A stretch of DNA of 64,000 nucleotides from Tragulus kanchil (taxonomy: Eukaryota > Chordata > Mammalia > Artiodactyla > Tragulidae): positions 89,363,501 through 89,427,500 of the forward strand of contig JAIOJX010000005.1 in NCBI GenBank assembly GCA_022376925.1. The letters run 5' to 3'. Below, one piece after another: positions 26,300 to 38,143 of this stretch. How positions within the stretch are numbered: the first letter of the stretch is position 1; each line of letters begins with the position of its first letter. Below the pieces are notes generated by a model. It ran no database searches and was not told the origin of the DNA. It saw only the letters and a list, made by a program, of their open reading frames with translations. The translations under genes were made by a program, and so were the position numbers.

Positions 26300-27720
26300 T
26301 ATATGACCTTAGATAAATTTTTGTCACATTACACATGCATATATGGCTGTGTTATGTTTTCATCTCATTTTTAATTTAAATTTCTTGATCTATACAACAT
26401 TTTATTTAAAAATTTAAACTTTTTTTTTCTTTTTTTAAATGTTAAAATATTCTCACATCAGAATTTTAAATGTTCTTGAAAACATAAAAAATCACACTTC
26501 TGTGGAGGAAGAAAAAGAGGTCTAAATTACAATTTAAATAATCCAGTATCCCCAAACTCTTTCATTGCTCTCCACCATATCCTAAAGAGATTTCTGCACT
26601 TGAACATCATTCTTAAGTCTATAAGAAAATAAGAAAAAGGAAATAAAACTAGGGATAGTAAGAGTCTTTACGCTGATTGTAATGGGATGTGGAACAAAGA
26701 TTGATTACCATGCCCTCTACAATTATGTGTAAGGTTAGAATAAGGAATGGAACAAGCATATCACATGATCCTAGAGGTGGCACAAACACTCAGCATTGGC
26801 AATTTTGTGCTCTTGGATGACAGAATATTTTGGATTCATGGTAGAAGTAGAAGATTTGAGAAATCTTGATCTGGCCTAATAAATTTTAAAACTTATTTTT
26901 AAAAATCTCAAATACACATCTTAAATGAAAACCCCCTTAAATGAAATAAAAACTGTGTTCTAGAGAAGGCTATTCTCTGCTACTTTACAGTACTGACTTT
27001 AAAGAATATTTATATGTATCTTTTTCTCTAAGAGGCCTAAGCAAAGAATTCCATTTATATAATCTAAAAACAGCTTGTATTTCATTATATACATTTGACA
27101 TTCAACATAAAAAAGACCACAAGGTGCCACAGCTTTGAAGGTAGATTTTTATTTAAATTTAACTCAGGTATCTTTCTCTATTTTTCTGGCTTATGTTTGT
27201 TTTTGTTTGTTTGTTTTACTCATCTTTTAAGGTTTCAGGGGTTATTGTAAGTTTAGGCTCTCATCTTAGCACTTTATTATACATTGGGTTGGCTTCTATG
27301 CCATGTCACAAAAATGAGTCTGGTACTTTTTCGGCTCTAGGTGTTGAAGGTGGGAGAACACAACCATTATAACTTGCTTCTGGCACTTACGTTGTAACTT
27401 ATGCTATAAGGTGACATGAAAACATAAAGGAGGAAATTACTAATTCAAACAGAAGATGTGACATTTGAAGGAACGCTGTATGGGACATTCTCCAGGAACA
27501 CTGGAGAAGGAATGGTGGGGCGGGCCTTCCAAGCAGAAGAAGGTGCAAGAGTAAAGCACTGAAGTCTGCCCACATAAATCAGGGTGCCTCCATCAGAGGC
27601 TGTAGGGACCCTTAGGGGTCAAGCAGGGAATGGTATTTGGAGTCAGAATCTTAAAGAGCCCTGGATGCTGCTCTAAGAGGCTGCTCAGGAGAGGTGTGAC
27701 TTTGGCACAGTATTTTAGAA
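26300..27720. other. AT-rich intergenic DNA, no gene recognised
   Basis: AT-rich sequence. 27420-27720 has the feel of an old dispersed repeat (GGCGGGCCTTCCAAGCAGAA, GTGCAAGAGTAAAG) that I cannot name with confidence. No ORF of interest. Confidence 0.45.
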
Positions 27721-27721
27721 C

Positions 27722-27845
27722 TAGGGGACTTTCTTGGTGGTCCAGTGCTTAAGACTTCTTCTTTTCAAAGTAGGCGGTGCAGATTCGATTCCTGGTAAGA
27801 ACTAAGGTCCTATATGCCATGTGACGGGGCCAGAAAAGTAAAAAT
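27722..27845 (+). mobile_element. Short CHR-type SINE
   Basis: GGGGACTTTCTTGGTGGTCC, CAGATTCGATTCCTGG and GGTCCTATATGCCATGTG follow the short CHR consensus. Diverged. Confidence 0.7.
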
Positions 27846-27880
27846 TTTTGAATGTATATAAAGTGGCATGGAAGATTTTT

Positions 27881-28191
27881 TTTTTTTTTAAGATTTTTTT
27901 TTTTTTTTTTTGGGTGGGGGTCGGGTTGGGGAGAGAGAGGAGGTTGGTCTTTTGTTTCTCTCTGTTCATCTGTCTTTGTTCTTTGGCTCCTGTGGGCCTC
28001 CCATCACGGTGGCGTCTGTCGCTGCAGAGCGCCGGCTCTGGGCGCATGCGCTCCAGAGCTCTGACTCGGTAATTGGACACATCAGTCCAGCCGCTCCGCG
28101 GCACGTGGGATCTTCCCAGGCCAGGGCTCGAACCGGCGCCCCTTGCACTGCAAGGCTGTGTCCTTACCCACTGGACCACCAGGGGAAGCCC
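27881..28191 (-). mobile_element. CHR-like SINE, young body type, with target-site duplication
   Basis: Complement of the same body (CAGCCGCTCCGCGGCACGTG, GCGCATGCGCTCCAGAGCTC, ACTGGACCACCAGGGGAAGC). TGGAAGATTTTT flanks it at 27869-27880 and 28192-28203. Confidence 0.88.
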
Positions 28192-28309
28192 TGGAAGATT
28201 TTTAAATGGAGGGATAGGAAGGTATCCTGCATTTAGAAGCGGGGAGCAGAGATCTGTTGGCACTGCACAGAAGGTTTGTTTTGCTTTGCTTTGCTTTCAG
28301 ATAAGTGTT

Positions 28310-28455
28310 GCTATGGACTGAACTGTTTTTCTCTGAGCCCTCACCCCCTTCATCTGTACACTGCAGCCCTCTGGTGTTAACACACCTCTAAATGTGGTGT
28401 TATTTAAAGATGGGGCCATGAGAGAGTAATTAGGTTTAAATAAGGTCATAGAATT
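28310..28455. mobile_element. LTR/MaLR-like repeat fragment
   Basis: TATGGACTGAACTG, GGTGTTATTTAAAGATGGGG and GTAATTAGGTTTAAATAAGG resemble mammalian MaLR-type LTR repeats. Short and uncertain. Confidence 0.4.
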
Positions 28456-28514
28456 GAGCTCTCGCTGTGGGAACGAATGTTCTTACAGGAAGAGACACCA
28501 AGGACCTTTTATTT

Positions 28515-28800
28515 ATGTATTTACACAGAGTTTGTTGTTTACTGCCAATATCAACATGAATCAGCTATCGATATACCTATGTTTCCTTTGGTATACATGT
28601 TTCCTTCCTCTTGAACTTCCCTCCCATCTCCCTCCCCACCCCATCCCTCTAGGTTGTTGCAGAGCCCCTGTTTGAGTTCCCTTAGTCTTACAGCAGATTC
28701 CCATTGGTTATCTACTTTATATATGACAATGTGTGTTTCCATATTTCTCTTTCCATACATATAATAGGGCTTTCTGCCAGAGCTAAAAATGTATGGTGAG
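28515..28800 (-). mobile_element. L1 3' end, minus orientation
   Basis: The complement contains GGGAACTCAAACAGGGGCTC, AACAACCTAGAGGGATGGGG and CTGATTCATGTTGATATTGG, the ruminant L1 3' UTR. Confidence 0.78.
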
Positions 28801-28844
28801 AAGTAATTCTTTAAATCATTCTCTTTGAAAAAGTCACTTCATTC

Positions 28845-28945
28845 AGGTGGGAGGGAATGTATATATACTTGTGGTGGATTCATGTTGATGTTTGGCAGTA
28901 AACAACACAACTTTGTAAAGCTTCCTTCAATTAAAAAAATAAGAT
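28845..28945 (+). mobile_element. L1 3' end, plus orientation
   Basis: GGTGGATTCATGTTGATGTT and GGCAGTAAACAACACAACTT, then an A-rich tail. It faces away from the minus-strand L1 end just to its left. Confidence 0.7.
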
Positions 28946-29849
28946 AAATCACTTCAATAAACAAGGGCAATGGATTATAACTAGATCTCTAATCAGTTAG
29001 TTAAGGAATTCATGTAAAAATTCACTTTCTAATGGTGTTAACCAAATGAGGTTCTATTTTAACTCAGTAAACTGTCACCTTGAATGATGCAGGCCTGAGA
29101 TTTCACATCATGAAATATTCTGCTTCATGTGAAATGTTTACTATAACTGACAACTTCCAAAGAGCAAAGTTAGAGGAGCAACCTCTTGCTGCTAAGATGA
29201 CATGAAACATAATTTACTCTATCCTTCAAAATGAAACAGGCACCGCATAGCCCTGTAGAGCATGAGGTTTCTCCCTCCCAACCATGAACATCAATTGTTT
29301 ACCTGTTGGCTGTGCATCAGTTTATACCTGTGATGTGAGAGTAAAATATGACAGCAAATCAAACTCTATTGTCTCCACTCATCTAATATTCGAGTTCCTT
29401 CTGTTTATCTGGCATTACTTGGTGACCGTCAAAGATACAAAAAAGAATTAGATAACTGTTCTCACTGAGCTTGATGGGAGGGGCCAAGATAAGAAAAATG
29501 CACCAAATGATTATTCTTTTATGCTAGTTAATTAAATACCTTCCTTTAACTGGTACCTTGAGCCAGCTACTGAGGAAATAAGGCAAAATGATCTTATTAA
29601 TATGTGGAAAAGACAAAGAGAGAAAGATATCTGCTGGTTTGATAACATCTAATAACTTTATGAAGCCCTTATTATGTGTCAAGTACTAGTTAAAATAATT
29701 GGCATACAAACAAGAATCAATGTAAGCCCCCAAACTTCAGGGTCCAGATGAGGAAACATAAAATGAAAAAGAGGGAAGGAGAGTTTTTCATTCAACAAGA
29801 CAAACAAGAATCTTTTCCTACTCCAGAAATAATTTTTTATTTCTTCCAC

Positions 29850-30022
29850 ATGTGTGCTAAGTTGCTTCAGTTGTGTCCGACTCTTTGTGACCTTATGGAC
29901 TATAACCTGCCAGGTTCCTCTGTCTAAGGGATTCTCCAGGCAAGAATACTGGACTCGATTGCTATTCCTGCTCCAGGGAATCTTCCCAACCCAGAGATTG
30001 AACCCACATCTCCTGTGGCTCT
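29850..30022 (-). mobile_element. Bov-A type SINE
   Basis: GTGCTAAGTTGCTTCAGTTG, GACTCTTTGTGACC and GGGATTCTCCAGGCAAGAAT are antisense Bov-A words. Confidence 0.87.
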
Positions 30023-30270
30023 TGCAATTCATTTGTATCATTTTTCACATTCCACATATAAGTGATATCATATGATATTTGTCTTCATCTGATTTGCTTC
30101 ACTTAATATGATTGTCTCTAGGTCCATCCATGACAATGGCATTATTTTATTCTTTTTATGGCTGAGTAATGTTCTGTTGTATATATGTACCACATCTTCT
30201 TTATCCATTCCTCTGTTGATCGACTTTTAAGCTGCTTCTACGTCTTGGCTATTGTAAGAGGCTGCTATGA
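30023..30270 (-). mobile_element. L1 ORF2 3'-terminal fragment, minus orientation
   Basis: ATGGCTGAGTAATGTTCTGT, GTATATATGTACCACATC and TTTATCCATTCCTCTGTTGA are the complement of the L1 ORF2/3' UTR junction. No intact frame. Confidence 0.78.
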
Positions 30271-30349
30271 ACATTGGGCCCTTGAGCTTTAACCATGATG
30301 GCACAGCTAGCCATTCCAGAAGGGCTCATTGTCAGGACACTGTCTCCTC

Positions 30350-30683
30350 TAAGACAGAAAACAAATTTATGGTTACCAACAGGAATAGCAAAGGGGTAGG
30401 AGAGGGGTAGAGGGTAGGAAAGAGAGTAGCAGTAAGGGGGATTGAGATAAATTTGAAATTGGGGATTAACATATACTCACTACTATAAATAAGGTAGGTA
30501 AACAATAAGGACTTATTGTATAATCTATGGAACTATACTCAATATCTTGTAATAACTCATAATGGAAAAGAATCTGAAAAAGAAAAATTACATATGTATG
30601 AACAACTGAATCATTTGCTGTACATTTGAAACTAACACAGCATTTTAAATTAACTATACTTCAATTTAAATAAACAAACAAAA
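30350..30683 (+). mobile_element. Artiodactyl L1 3' UTR tail
   Basis: GGGATTAACATATACTCACT, GGAACTATACTCAATATCTT and TGAAACTAACACAGCATTTT form the L1 tail that recurs at 45850, 48200 and 57330. Confidence 0.75.
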
Positions 30684-30704
30684 AGTTCAGGGCCCAAAGA
30701 TCAC

Positions 30705-30835
30705 CTAGACTCAAATCCTTTGAAATCCGGGTTTCTGCCATTAATGTCTCTGTGACTTTGGGCAAGTCACTTCCATTCTCTGTGCCTCATTTATTCAGAT
30801 GACAATAGTGCTAGCAACCGATTGTGTGACTTTGA
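30705..30835 (+). mobile_element. MIR SINE (copy at 31806-31936)
   Basis: ACTCAAATCC, GTGACTTTGGGCAAGTCACT and CTCTGTGCCTCA in MIR order. Confidence 0.75.
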
Positions 30836-30861
30836 GCATGAGTGAGGCAGTCCATGAGATG

Positions 30862-31176
30862 TTTTTTTTTTTTTTTTTGGAGGTGGGGTGGGTGGTGGGG
30901 AGGGAGTGGGGTGGGCGGGCCACTTCTATTGGTCTTTCATTTGTCTGTTTTCACCCATCTTTGTTCTTTGGCCTGTGTGGGCCTCCCATCGCAGTGGCCT
31001 CTGTTGTCGCAGAGCACCAGCTCTGGGCGCATGTGCTCCAAAGCTCCGGCTCGGTAATCAGACACATCGGTCCAGCCACTCTGCAGCATGTGGGATCTTC
31101 CCAGGCCGGGGATCGAACCGGCGTCCCCTGCACTGCAAGGCGGTGTCCTTACCCACTGGACCACCAGGGAAGCCCC
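30862..31176 (-). mobile_element. CHR-like SINE, young body type, exact TSD (copy 31963-32277)
   Basis: Complement of the young CHR-like body, starting with a 17-T run. TCCATGAGATG flanks it exactly at 30851-30861 and 31177-31187. The duplicated copy carries 38 consecutive G at 31980-32017 where this copy has a mixed G-rich tract at 30879-30915. Confidence 0.9.
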
Positions 31177-31510
31177 TCCATGAGATGTTTACTTAGATCA
31201 ATGCCTCACCCATAGGAGGTGCTTCACGCATGGGATTTTTTTCTGATTGTATTGATCACAAAAATAGCTCTGGTGGTTGGCACTGGCACAGAGACTTGGG
31301 TGAATTGCTACAAGGTCACAGAAGAGAAGGGTAAAAAAATAGAGGAGGCAGATTAGTCTTCATTAAATGACATGACCCTTGCATTAGATTGGGAAGGAGA
31401 GGAGAGAACCTCCAGACAAAAGGAAACAGCATATGTAACAGGTGGCAGAGAGGTACCTAGGTTGCACAAAATTGATGAAGGGAGCTTGATACCACTGAAT
31501 CAAAGTGCAT

Positions 31511-31650
31511 TTGAGGAACTTCCTGAGTGGTCCAGTGGCTAAGACGCCAAACTTCCAATGCAGGGGGTCCAGGGTCGATCCCTGATTAGAGAACCTGATC
31601 CCACATGCCACGATTGACCCAGAGAAGCCAAATAAATTTTTTTTAAGTAG
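31511..31650 (+). mobile_element. Short CHR SINE (copy 32612-32751)
   Basis: GGAACTTCCTGAGTGGTCCA, TTCCAATGCAGGGGGTCCAG and AGAAGCCAAATAAA, i.e. short CHR with A-rich tail. Confidence 0.8.
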
Positions 31651-31969
31651 GGAGTTCATTTGAACAGGTCTTGAAATGTGAATACAGTTCTGGCAAACAG
31701 AAATGGAAGAAGGGAGTTGGTGAGGTGGCGATGACTCCTGGATGGGGAGGTAGGCAGAAAGGAAAAGCATGGACCAGATGTGGATCCGCAGGGCCCAAAG
31801 ATCACCTAGACTCAAATCCTTTGAAATCCGGGTTTCTGCCATTAATGTCTCTGTGACTTTGGGCAAGTCACTTCCATTCTCTGTGCCTCATTTATTCAGA
31901 TGACAATAGTGCTAGCAACCGATTGTGTGACTTTGAGCATGAGTGAGGCAGTCCATGAGATGTTTTTTT

Positions 31970-32017
<48 letters not shown>

Positions 32018-32885
32018 CGGGCCACTTCTATTGGTCTTTCATTTGTCTGTTTTCACCCATCTTTGTTCTTTGGCCTGTGTGGGCCTCCCATCGCAGTGGC
32101 CTCTGTTGTCGCAGAGCACCAGCTCTGGGCGCATGTGCTCCAAAGCTCCGGCTCGGTAATCAGACACATCGGTCCAGCCACTCTGCAGCATGTGGGATCT
32201 TCCCAGGCCGGGGATCGAACCGGCGTCCCCTGCACTGCAAGGCGGTGTCCTTACCCACTGGACCACCAGGGAAGCCCCTCCATGAGATGTTTACTTAGAT
32301 CAATGCCTCACCCATAGGAGGTGCTTCACGCATGGGATTTTTTTCTGATTGTATTGATCACAAAAATAGCTCTGGTGGTTGGCACTGGCACAGAGACTTG
32401 GGTGAATTGCTACAAGGTCACAGAAGAGAAGGGTAAAAAAATAGAGGAGGCAGATTAGTCTTCATTAAATGACATGACCCTTGCATTAGATTGGGAAGGA
32501 GAGGAGAGAACCTCCAGACAAAAGGAAACAGCATATGTAACAGGTGGCAGAGAGGTACCTAGGTTGCACAAAATTGATGAAGGGAGCTTGATACCACTGA
32601 ATCAAAGTGCATTTGAGGAACTTCCTGAGTGGTCCAGTGGCTAAGACGCCAAACTTCCAATGCAGGGGGTCCAGGGTCGATCCCTGATTAGAGAACCTGA
32701 TCCCACATGCCACGATTGACCCAGAGAAGCCAAATAAATTTTTTTTAAGTAGGGAGTTCATTTGAACAGGTCTTGAAATGTGAATACAGTTCTGGCAAAC
32801 AGAAATGGAAGAAGGGAGTTGGTGAGGTGGCGATGACTCCTGGAGTGGGGAGGTAGGCAGAAAGGAAAAGCATGGACCAGATGTG

Positions 32886-34300
32886 GAGAGCATCCCGCAG
32901 TGGGATTTGGCTGGAAGGCGGAGTGTGACAAGAGGTAGAGGGGTAGAGTAGTGAAGAGGAGAGCTGGGTTCATGTTGTGGAGAGTTTTGGAAGTCACAGT
33001 GGGGAAGTTTACCAGCAGCACTTCAGAAAGCCCAAAGGGAAGGACTGAAGGTTTTCTCATTAGGCTGAGCAGGGGAATGATAGGATCCCATTTCCTTTTT
33101 AAATAGATTAATCTGGCAGTGCTTGCCAGAAAGGATTAGAGTGGGAAGACAGAGGAGAAAGAATGCCAGTTTTAAGATAACTCCCTCCAGGCATTTCTCA
33201 TAGCCAAGGGTGGGATCAGCTCTATAAAGCAGAAATGTATCTCTTTACACACATGCACACACACAAACACGCATGCATCTGTGTACTCTGTGTGTGTGTG
33301 TCTTTAATCTGGAGGCAATGCTGCAAGGATATTATGACTACGGTTCCACTAGAGGGTAGTAGAGACAAATTGGTAAAATAGATGAAGATGATACCATCTC
33401 TACCTATTATAAACCAAGTATTTTTCTTCTTGTCTGTATTTTGCAATGGTTGTAAGCTTGATTCAGTCATTCCATGGTGAATAAAATATGACAAGTACAT
33501 TTAGTAGGTTGTAGCTTTAGACAAGTGAGTAAAGTCAAGAGTACCCATTTTTAAAAGTTGGTATAACTGGGTTAGCAAGCCCCCAAAAAACTAGCTGGTA
33601 TTTATCCTTTTATTCAGTAACCAATATCTCCTTATTACTTTGAATGAAAAGATCTTTGTCCAAAAAATGAGCCAAGAATATTACATCCAAGTCTCCTATC
33701 GATTATTGTAAAGAAGGAAGAAGGAGAATAGGAAGACAAAGATGAATAAAGAGGAGGAATAGAAAAGAAGAAGAAAATAAAAAATGGTAAAAGTCAATTC
33801 TGGTGTATTCATGGTTAAATAAAGATGGGAGAAATGTATTTTTGGTATACTCACTATAGATAATATCCTAAAATATATATTGCTGTGTTTTATATATTGG
33901 TATACTTTTTTCCACATCCCTGGAAAGTAGTATAGCACTGAAGAGCTAAAATGAACAAACTAGTATTTTGCTTCTAGAAACTTAGTGTTTCTTCCAACAT
34001 TATTTTATCATCATAAGGAAATTTTTATATGAATTAATCATATATTTGAAAAAAGATTGTAACCTTTTCTGTTAATATAATAACAAAAATTTTAAATCAA
34101 TCTAGAAGGAAAATAGTTAAATAGGCAAATTGTTAACACTTCTCTTAATCAAATACTACACACTCACACACATGCACTATGATACCTAGTTTACAAAAGC
34201 ATGACTTTATCCTAGGAAGAAATAGACACAGAATTGTTCTCTTAGTGTGATGGGAAGTGTGGTCACTTAAAAGCATTTCTACCCAACTAGTTTTTGTTGG
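32886..34300. other. Unique AT-rich intergenic DNA with a polypurine stretch
   Basis: No gene seen. 33708-33790 is nearly all purine (AGGAAG/AAGAAG words). A short CA/TG-rich stretch is at 33245-33300. 32890-33140 resembles an old dispersed repeat I cannot name. Confidence 0.5.
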
Positions 34301-34308
34301 TTTTACAA

Positions 34309-34512
34309 TGCTGCTGCTGCTGCTGCTGCTGTTTAGTCCTGTTCGACTCTTTTGCAATTCCATCGACTGTTGCCTGCCAGGTTCCTCTGTCCATGGGATT
34401 TCCCAGGCAAGAAATAATGTAGTGGGTTGCCATTCCCTTCTCTACAGGATTTTCCCAACTCAGGGATCAAGCCTGTGTCTTCTGCTTGGCTGGTGGATTC
34501 TATACCACCAAA
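34309..34512 (-). mobile_element. Bov-A2 SINE with (CTG)n
   Basis: Begins with TGCTGCTGCTGC, the complement of the CAG-repeat tail of Bov-A2, then the antisense Bov-A unit (CCAGGTTCCTCTGTCCATGG). Confidence 0.88.
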
Positions 34513-34928
34513 CCTGGACAATGACCACACATTCAAAGGTAATGTACTACTACTAAAATTTACTTGCAATTTCAAGATGCTGCGATTTAACTAACACACC
34601 AAGGCTTCACAGTGCAAAGATCAATATATATTAAAATTCATATCAGAAGAGCTCTTGTCAATGATCTCGATTTTTTATTAAGAAAAAAGAAAGGAAGGAA
34701 CAAAGGAAAGGAAGAAACTAAACTGAGACACCTGGAATGAATATGTCTACAATCAATACATCTCTGGAGTGCACTATAGTATTTGAAAAGATTTATAAAC
34801 GACTTCCTCAGCAGTTTAAGGAAAGGAATGCAAAGAAACCAGCCGAGCAAACAGAAATTTTGAATGAAATATGGAAGCAGGGCTGTGGTTAGTAAATATC
34901 AAGTATTATGTATGTATGCACATCCTAG

Positions 34929-37164
34929 TGTAGGAGTAGATGCTTTGTAAACTTGTTCAGTCATGAAAATGTCTGAGTTGACCATCCTCTTCCATCGTCA
35001 AAAACATAATAAAACTCCAAAGCCAAAATAAACTCACCTTCCTTTCAGTGCCTTCTGAACACTTGCAAAGCAATAATCATGGAATTTATAAGATAATAAA
35101 ATGTTAAAGGTGATACAGCATTAGAAATCATCTACTCAGAAAAGAGGTAAAGTTTTCACATTTCCCCTATTTTCAGAGTTCCTCAGACTTATTTGTATTG
35201 TTCAAGTCACAGACAATAAACACTGTAACTGTCAGTAAGCAGGAAATAGGTAAATGTATTAATATATGTATGTGTGTGCTGTGTGACCCAAGTTGCTTCA
35301 GTTGTGTCCAATTCTTTGCGACCTGATGGGCTGTATGTAGCCTGCCAGGCTCCTCTGTTTATGGGATTCTCCAGACAAGAATACTAGACTGTGTTGCCAT
35401 GCCATCCTCCAGGGAATCTTCCCCATTCAGCGTTCAAATCCGTGTCTCTCACATCTCCTCCGTTGGCAGGTGGGTTCCTTACCACTAGTGCTACCTGGGA
35501 AGCCCATGTATGCATAGCAAAAGACAAAGTAAATCAGTTTATAAAAACAACTAACATGTGGGAACTAATGAAACTTAAAAGCTTTTGTACAGCAAAATAA
35601 ACTACAAACAAGCTGAACAGACAACCCACAGAATGGCAGAAAATCATAGCAAATGACACAACAGACAAAGAATTAATCTCCAAAATCTACAAGCAACTCA
35701 GACAACTCAGCACTGGAAAAACGAACAACCCAATCAAAAAATGGGAAAAGGACCTAAACAGACACCTCTCCAAAGAGGACATACAGATGGCCAAATAACA
35801 CATGAAACAATGATCAACGTCGCTTATTATTAGAGAAATGTAAATCAAAACTACAATGAGATATCACCTCACACCCGTCAGGATGGTCATCATCAACAAA
35901 TCAACAGACAGTAAATGCTGAAGAGGGTGTGGAGAAAAGGGAACATTCTTGCATTGCTGGTGGGAATGTAAATTGATACAGTCTCTATGGAAGACAGTAT
36001 AGAGATTCCTTAAAAACTAAAAATAGGGCTTCCTGGTGGTCCAGTGTAGGAGTAGATGCTTTGTAAACTTGTTCAGTCATGAAAATGTCTGAGTTGACCA
36101 TCCTCTTCCATCGTCAAAAACATAATAAAACTCCAAAGCCAAAATAAACTCACCTTCCTTTCAGTGCCTTCTGAACACTTGCAAAGCAATAATCATGGAA
36201 TTTATAAGATAATAAAATGTTAAAGGTGATACAGCATTAGAAATCATCTACTCAGAAAAGAGGTAAAGTTTTCACATTTCCCCTATTTTCAGAGTTCCTC
36301 AGACTTATTTGTATTGTTCAAGTCACAGACAATAAACACTGTAACTGTCAGTAAGCAGGAAATAGGTAAATGTATTAATATATGTATGTGTGTGCTGTGT
36401 GACCCAAGTTGCTTCAGTTGTGTCCAATTCTTTGCGACCTGATGGGCTGTATGTAGCCTGCCAGGCTCCTCTGTTTATGGGATTCTCCAGACAAGAATAC
36501 TAGACTGTGTTGCCATGCCATCCTCCAGGGAATATTCCCCATTCAGCGTTCAAATCCGTGTCTCTCACATCTCCTCCGTTGGCAGGTGGGTTCCTTACCA
36601 CTAGTGCTACCTGGGAAGCCCATGTATGCATAGCAAAAGACAAAGTAAATCAGTTTATAAAAACAACTAACATGTGGGAACTAATGAAACTTAAAAGCTT
36701 TTGTACAGCAAAATAAACTACAAACAAGCTGAACAGACAACCCACAGAATGGCAGAAAATCATAGCAAATGACACAACAGACAAAGAATTAATCTCCAAA
36801 ATCTACAAGCAACTCAGACAACTCAGCACTGGAAAAACGAACAACCCAATCAAAAAATGGGAAAAGGACCTAAACAGACACCTCTCCAAAGAGGACATAC
36901 AGATGGCCAAATAACACATGAAACAATGATCAACGTCGCTTATTATTAGAGAAATGTAAATCAAAACTACAATGAGATATCACCTCACACCCGTCAGGAT
37001 GGTCATCATCAACAAATCAACAGACAGTAAATGCTGAAGAGGGTGTGGAGAAAAGGGAACATTCTTGCATTGCTGGTGGGAATGTAAATTGATACAGTCT
37101 CTATGGAAGACAGTATAGAGATTCCTTAAAAAACTAAAAATAGGGCTTCCCTGGTGGTCCAGTG
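34929..37164 (+). repeat. Duplication D11, offset 1116
   Basis: 34929-36044 recurs at about 36045-37164. The left copy ends inside the first 30 bases of a SINE (36026-36044) that is complete only after the right copy (37143-37465). The junction shares AGTG. Confidence 0.95.
35273..35508 (-). mobile_element. Bov-A2 SINE (copy about 36389-36624)
   Basis: CCAAGTTGCTTCAGTTGTGT, CCTGCCAGGCTCCTCTGTTT and ACTAGTGCTACCTGGGAAGC. The insertion of an L1 immediately to its right is marked by a 21-bp target duplication. Confidence 0.85.
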
Positions 37165-38143
37165 GGTAGGGACACCACCTTGCAGTGCAGGGGGCGCCAG
37201 GTTGATCCCCGGCCTGGGAAGATCCCACGTGCTGTGGAGCAGCTGGACCGATGTGTCCATTCACCCAGCCGGATCTCTGAAGCGCATGCGCCCAGAGCCA
37301 GTGCTCTGCGACAACAGAGGCCACCGCAATGGGAGGCCCACACGGGCCAAAGAACAAAGATGGATGAAAATAGAGAAATGAAAGATCAATAGAAGTGAAC
37401 TGCCTGCTCCCCTCCCCCCCCCCCCCCCCCCCCAAAATAAATAAATAAATAAATATTAAAAAAAAAAAAAACTAAAAATAGAAGCACCATATGACCCAGC
37501 AATCCCACTATTAGGCTTATACTCTGATGAAATCAAAAATGAAAGAGGCACCTGTACCCCAATGTTCATCGCAGCTCTGTATATAATAGCTAGAACATGG
37601 AAGCAACCTAGATGTCCACTGACGAATGAATGGGTAAAAAGCTCTGATACATATACACAATGGAGTGCTTCTCAGCTGTAAAAAGAAATGCAGAAGAATC
37701 AGCCCTGATGAGGTGGCTGGATCTAGAACCTATTATAAAAAATGAAGTAAGTCAAAAAGAGAAAGACAAGTACAGTATACTAACACATATATATGGAACC
37801 TTATAAGATGATAATAATAACACAAGCAGTGAAGTGATGGAAAAACAGACATGGAGAACAGACATATAGACATTGTGGGGAATGAACAGTGGGTGGGAGG
37901 CATAAACGGAGTAACATGGAAACCTACACTATCATATGTGGAAAAGATAGCTATTGTCATTGTGCTGCAGGAATAGGAGATCCTGCAGGGGCGCTGTGTG
38001 ACGGCCTGGAGTGGTAGGGTGTAGGGGACTGGGAGCGGGGTGGAGGAGAAAGGGAGCCAGGGATATATACATGACTAATCTGGCATTATACATATCTGTA
38101 AACAACAAAACTCTGTAAAACAAAAAGTAAAAAAAAAAAAAAA
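36658..38143 (+). mobile_element. 5'-truncated L1 with target-site duplication, interrupted by a SINE
   Basis: About 1.1 kb of L1 ORF2 3' part and 3' UTR, with AACCCAATCAAAAAATGGG, GATATCACCTCACACC, CCAATGTTCATCGCAGCTCT and a terminal A-run. The target duplication (starts AAGACAAAG, ends AAATCAGTTTA, one mismatch) lies at 36637-36657 and 38144-38164. Frames are broken; no reverse transcriptase activity is expected. D11 adds an extra partial copy at 35542-36025. A SINE is inserted at 37143-37465. Confidence 0.88.
37143..37465 (+). mobile_element. CHR-like SINE, young body type, nested in L1 with TSD
   Basis: Full-length element with GGGCTTCCCTGGTGGTCCAG head, GCAGCTGGACCGATGTGTCC, CACCGCAATGGGAGGCCCAC, a 20-C run (37414-37433), (AAAT)n and A-tail. 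AAAAAACTAAAAATA flanks it at 37128-37142 and 37466-37480. Confidence 0.9.

Larger units (their letters stand above)
30684..32886 (+). repeat. Duplication D10, offset 1101
   Basis: 30688-31783 recurs at 31789-32886. It holds an MIR, a minus-strand CHR-like SINE and a short CHR SINE. The main difference is a 37-38 base segment that is mixed G/T/A in the left copy and pure G in the right copy (31980-32017). Confidence 0.95.

Noticed and set aside
27802..28263. 153-codon frame on the minus strand, and similar frames at 30799, 31900 and 36980
   Set aside because: All lie in copies of one SINE family and recur at each copy; no host protein.
30684..32886. Two separate SINE insertions at 30862 and 31963 with the same target duplication
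   Set aside because: Identical target repeat and flanks show one insertion copied by D10.
34313..34331. (CTG)n run, possible triplet-repeat expansion
   Set aside because: It is the normal CAG/CTG tail of a Bov-A2 SINE in antisense orientation and has only six units.
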